Shown here one piece after another: positions 22,947-25,243 of a DNA stretch of 25,243 bases. The stretch comes from SHLQ01 sp964610745 (GTDB lineage: Bacteria > Actinomycetota > Acidimicrobiia > Acidimicrobiales > SHLQ01), in the NCBI GenBank assembly GCA_964610745.1, contig CAZSYL010000057.1, positions 1-25,243 of the forward strand, written 5' to 3'. Positions within the stretch are counted from its first letter, which is position 1; the number at the start of each line of letters is the position of its first letter. The translations under genes were made by a program, and so were the position numbers. The notes under the pieces were generated by a model. That model worked only from the letters and a program-made list of their open reading frames with translations. It had not been told where the DNA came from and did no database searches.

Positions 22947-24635
22947 ATGAGACTGCAAGTGCAGGTTGACGGGGCGCGCCACGAATTGACACCGGGGCGC
23001 ACCTACGTCGTGGGGCGCGGCACCAACGCCGATGTTGTCGTCGGAGATCCGCAGGTTTCGCGCAATCACGTTGAACTCATGTTCCACAACGGGGCGTGGA
23101 TTGCGGTCGATCGGTCGTCGGGCGGGTCGTATGCCTTTGGTCAGCGATTTCAGAGTTTACGCATCGAGCAAGGACTGGTGATCTCCCTTGGTCCGCAGGG
23201 AAGCCCCATGGTCGCCTTTGCTCTGGTGCCAGATGCGCCCGCCGCCCCGACGCCGGCCGCGCCCGCACCAATGCCAGCGCCTACACCACCGGCGCCTCCA
23301 GTGCCCCAAAATGCCCCACCGGCTGCACAAGTTCCTGGGCCGCCACCAGCCCTGGTGCTCCAAGCGCCACATGTTCCGGCGGCTGGAAACACCGTGGCTC
23401 TCGACGATCGCGCCTTGCGTCTCGAGCTCGACGGTCAGACTCGAACGTTCCAGGTCGGGCAGCGCGCGGTGCTCGGTCGCGGCCCCGATTGCGACATGAC
23501 GACGACCGATCAACTGGTCAGTGCACAACACTGTGCCTTCACCCACGACGGCAACTCCTGGTGGGTGGAGGATCTCAACTCGACCCGCGGGACGTTCATC
23601 GACCACAAACGGGTCACCCGGAAGAAGATCCAAGGGGCCTTCTTCGTCCGGCTCGGCGACGACGACGCAGGTGTGCCTGTTCGTGTGGTGACCGCTGGTG
23701 TGCACAACCTGTCTCGGGACCGCAGGCCGTTGTTCATTGCGAGCGCGGCGCTGGCGGTGGTTCTTCTCGGTGGGTTGATCGCGGCGTTGTTTTGGCCCGA
23801 CGGATCCGACAGCGAAGCCCAGATCGCGGCTTTGCAAGAACAGATCGAGCAGCAGCGGGAGCAAACCGATGAACAGATCGCAGAGGCTCAGGAACAGGCA
23901 GAGCAGGCAATCGCAGACGCCAACGCGGCCGGAGGCGCTGGTAACAGTCCTGGCCAGTTGATGGCCGCGCGGCTGTCGACAGCATTAATCCTCGTTCCCG
24001 ATGAGAGCGGCGAGATCGTCAGCAGTGGGTCTGGACCTTTGATTTCTGACGATGGATTGATTCTGACCAATATTCACGTCGTGCTTCCTGCGACCGAGTT
24101 CGATCGGACCGGTGCTCGAGAGTTCGTAGGCTCGTTCGACCCCGACGAGGTTCTGGTCGGGTTTCCGAGCACCGACGGCGGACCCGCTGACCTCTTCTTT
24201 GTTGCCGAACAGGTCGAGGCGCATCCGGCCCATGACGCGGCGCTTATTCGCGTCGTCAGTGGGGTCGATGGTGCTCAGCTGAGCGACCTTCCTGATCCGC
24301 TGCCGATCGGTGAGAGCGGAGCGCTGCGCGCCGGTGATCAGATTGCGGTCGTTGGTTACCCGGGTGAAGCCGGAACGGAGAGGGTGAGCGTTTCGCTGTC
24401 GAACTTCCAGAGCTTTCAGCCCTGCGCGGGAACCGAGACCGACGCGTTCTTTGGATGCCTTCGAAACTATGACGAGGGATACTTGAATATGGCGGGGGAG
24501 ACGCTGACGAGCGGATCGTCTGGAGGCCCCATTTTAAGTGGTGGAGAGGTTGTCGGTATCCAACTAGGAGTAGCCGGAGCGCAAGACCTTGGGGTCCCGA
24601 TCGATCTCGTGCTCGATGAGCTCGACGTCGACTGA
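22947..24635 (+). CDS. Double-FHA, transmembrane, trypsin-like serine protease
   Basis: The protein has 562 residues. FHA1 (about 1-95) has GRG at 23-25 and SRNH at 38-41. A Pro/Ala linker (96-145) leads to FHA2 (about 155-250), with GRG at 177-179, S192, H195 and DLNSTRGTF at 209-217. A membrane helix (262-283), Gln/Glu-rich coiled coil (290-325) and a trypsin/HtrA-like protease domain (335-562) follow. The protease triad is visible: H377 (TNIHVV), D430 (AHDAALI) and S525 (GSSGGP), with C493/C504 able to form a disulfide. FHA domains bind phosphothreonine, so the cytosolic half should read the kinase's output while the protease acts outside the membrane. There is no PDZ domain. It is the last gene of the operon, and ATG 22947 follows GGAG. 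Confidence 0.92.
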   Translation: MRLQVQVDGARHELTPGRTYVVGRGTNADVVVGDPQVSRNHVELMFHNGAWIAVDRSSGGSYAFGQRFQSLRIEQGLVISLGPQGSPMVAFALVPDAPAAPTPAAPAPMPAPTPPAPPVPQNAPPAAQVPGPPPALVLQAPHVPAAGNTVALDDRALRLELDGQTRTFQVGQRAVLGRGPDCDMTTTDQLVSAQHCAFTHDGNSWWVEDLNSTRGTFIDHKRVTRKKIQGAFFVRLGDDDAGVPVRVVTAGVHNLSRDRRPLFIASAALAVVLLGGLIAALFWPDGSDSEAQIAALQEQIEQQREQTDEQIAEAQEQAEQAIADANAAGGAGNSPGQLMAARLSTALILVPDESGEIVSSGSGPLISDDGLILTNIHVVLPATEFDRTGAREFVGSFDPDEVLVGFPSTDGGPADLFFVAEQVEAHPAHDAALIRVVSGVDGAQLSDLPDPLPIGESGALRAGDQIAVVGYPGEAGTERVSVSLSNFQSFQPCAGTETDAFFGCLRNYDEGYLNMAGETLTSGSSGGPILSGGEVVGIQLGVAGAQDLGVPIDLVLDELDVD

Positions 24636-24639
24636 CGCG

Positions 24640-24653
24640 GGAGCTTGTGCTCC
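24640..24653. terminator. Short hairpin between convergent genes
   Basis: GGAGC-TTGT-GCTCC is a perfect 5-bp stem with a 4-base loop, lying between the protease stop (24633-24635) and the DUF1304 stop (24653-24655). No T-tract follows on either strand, so its role as a two-way terminator is only plausible. Confidence 0.35.
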
Positions 24654-25048
24654 TACGCGCTGGCGACGGGCTTGACCTCAGCACGGTAGGCGAGAGTTGT
24701 GGTGGCGAGGGCGAGGACCGAGGGTACGAGTTGGGGGAGGCCGCTCGAAAACTCGATGGTGACGGCAGCTGCGATCCCGGCGATGGCGACGAAACCAAGG
24801 AAGGCGACAGCGACGCGGAAACTCCAGCGAGCTTCGCTGATGAACAGCGACCAGATCAGGCCGACGGCGAGGAAGAGGTTGTACACACCCTGGTTTGCAG
24901 CGAGCTCCACCGTCTGAGGGAACAGGTCAGGCTCAAAGGTCGAGAAGACATCGGGCCCAACCGACTCCCACGCAAAGATCTCAAACCATGCGATATAGAC
25001 GTGGAGCGCTGCAGTCAGGCCGATAAGTACTCGCGAGATCCATTTCAT
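24653..25048 (-). CDS. DUF1304 family small integral membrane protein
   Basis: This 131-residue protein has four hydrophobic segments (about 5-25, 52-70, 77-97 and 105-122). The early LHVYIAWFEIFAWE and the middle ELAANQGVYNLFLAVGLIW are the conserved blocks of DUF1304, a family of four-helix inner-membrane proteins of unknown function. The ATG at 25048 starts MKWISRVLIG, and no strong Shine-Dalgarno site is seen. It is convergent with the FHA protease, with 17 bp between stops, and so is not part of the signalling operon. Confidence 0.88.
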   Translation of the reverse strand: MKWISRVLIGLTAALHVYIAWFEIFAWESVGPDVFSTFEPDLFPQTVELAANQGVYNLFLAVGLIWSLFISEARWSFRVAVAFLGFVAIAGIAAAVTIEFSSGLPQLVPSVLALATTTLAYRAEVKPVASA

Positions 25049-25193
25049 TTGGTGACGCTACAGCATCGGGAGCCATATTCGGCGCGGATCGTCGAGGCCC
25101 CCTCTGGCTCGGCTATGGTGAGCTCACGGCGACTGTCACGCCGAACCTCCGTCACGGCTCCCACGCCGCCGACACGAGGAGGCAAAGGGGACC

Positions 25194-25243
25194 TTGAGTG
25201 CTCGACGGGTTACACGTGATCGAACACTCTTGGTGTCCCTGCA
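25194..25243 (+). CDS. Possible start of a further gene at the window edge
   Basis: An AGGAGG (25177-25182) and AAGGGG precede TTG 25194, which opens a frame MSARRVTRDRTLLVSL running off the window. The basic start followed by hydrophobic residues could be the beginning of a signal peptide. A GTG at 25199 in another frame is equally placed for AAGGGG. Too little is visible to name it. The 145 bases before it (25049-25193) show no other feature. Confidence 0.3.
   Translation, partial: MSARRVTRDRTLLVSL

Noticed and set aside
23096..23872. 258-residue plus-strand frame inside the FHA protease gene
   Set aside because: Arg/Ser/Gly-rich frame-shadow of a gene whose own frame has clear FHA and protease motifs.

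Overview
The window reads as a scaffold from a high-GC actinobacterium, most plausibly an Acidimicrobiia/Ilumatobacter-like marine lineage. This rests on GTG and TTG starts, a DUF2510 domain, secreted proteins with Ala/Asp/Glu-rich linkers and the overall protein style, so the taxonomy is inference. A run of 100 Ns (21724-21823) marks an assembly gap. No tRNA, rRNA, CRISPR array, insertion sequence or phage gene was seen.

Left part (1-9594) is central and amino-nitrogen metabolism: the 3' part of a PfkB sugar kinase (KDG kinase-like); a class-III aminotransferase divergent from a MocR-type GntR regulator, with two ATTG(A/T)ACAA direct repeats between them; an acyl-CoA dehydrogenase; a convergent pair of a second class-III aminotransferase and a flavin reductase; a [3Fe-4S] ferredoxin; an NAD-type malic enzyme; and an RlmI-like SAM methyltransferase.

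Middle part (9587-14887) holds an orphan Zn/Mn-type ABC ATPase with a Zur/Fur-like box upstream, a decayed 3' remnant of an M24 (Xaa-Pro type) peptidase, a PAS-AraC regulator, and a large bifunctional PutA (proline dehydrogenase plus P5C dehydrogenase). Xaa-Pro peptidase, AraC regulator and PutA fit a proline-scavenging theme in which the peptidase has been lost.

Right part (14934-24635) is the most interesting region: a divergent signalling locus. On the minus strand are a Ser/Thr kinase with a C-terminal zinc ribbon and a single-pass membrane protein. On the plus strand, with overlapping or abutting starts, are two cytosolic TerY-like vWA proteins, a PP2C phosphatase, a membrane-tethered vWA protein ending in a proline-rich linker and DUF2510, a smaller membrane paralogue of its C-terminal half, and a double-FHA/transmembrane/trypsin-like protease. 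Kinase, PP2C and TerY vWA form the core known from comparative genomics as the TerY-phosphorylation triad. Here it is joined to four envelope proteins. I infer a pathway in which cytosolic phosphorylation is read by FHA domains and passed across the membrane to a protease and a vWA adhesion/assembly module.

The right edge holds a DUF1304 membrane protein (minus strand) and possibly the first codons of another plus-strand gene.
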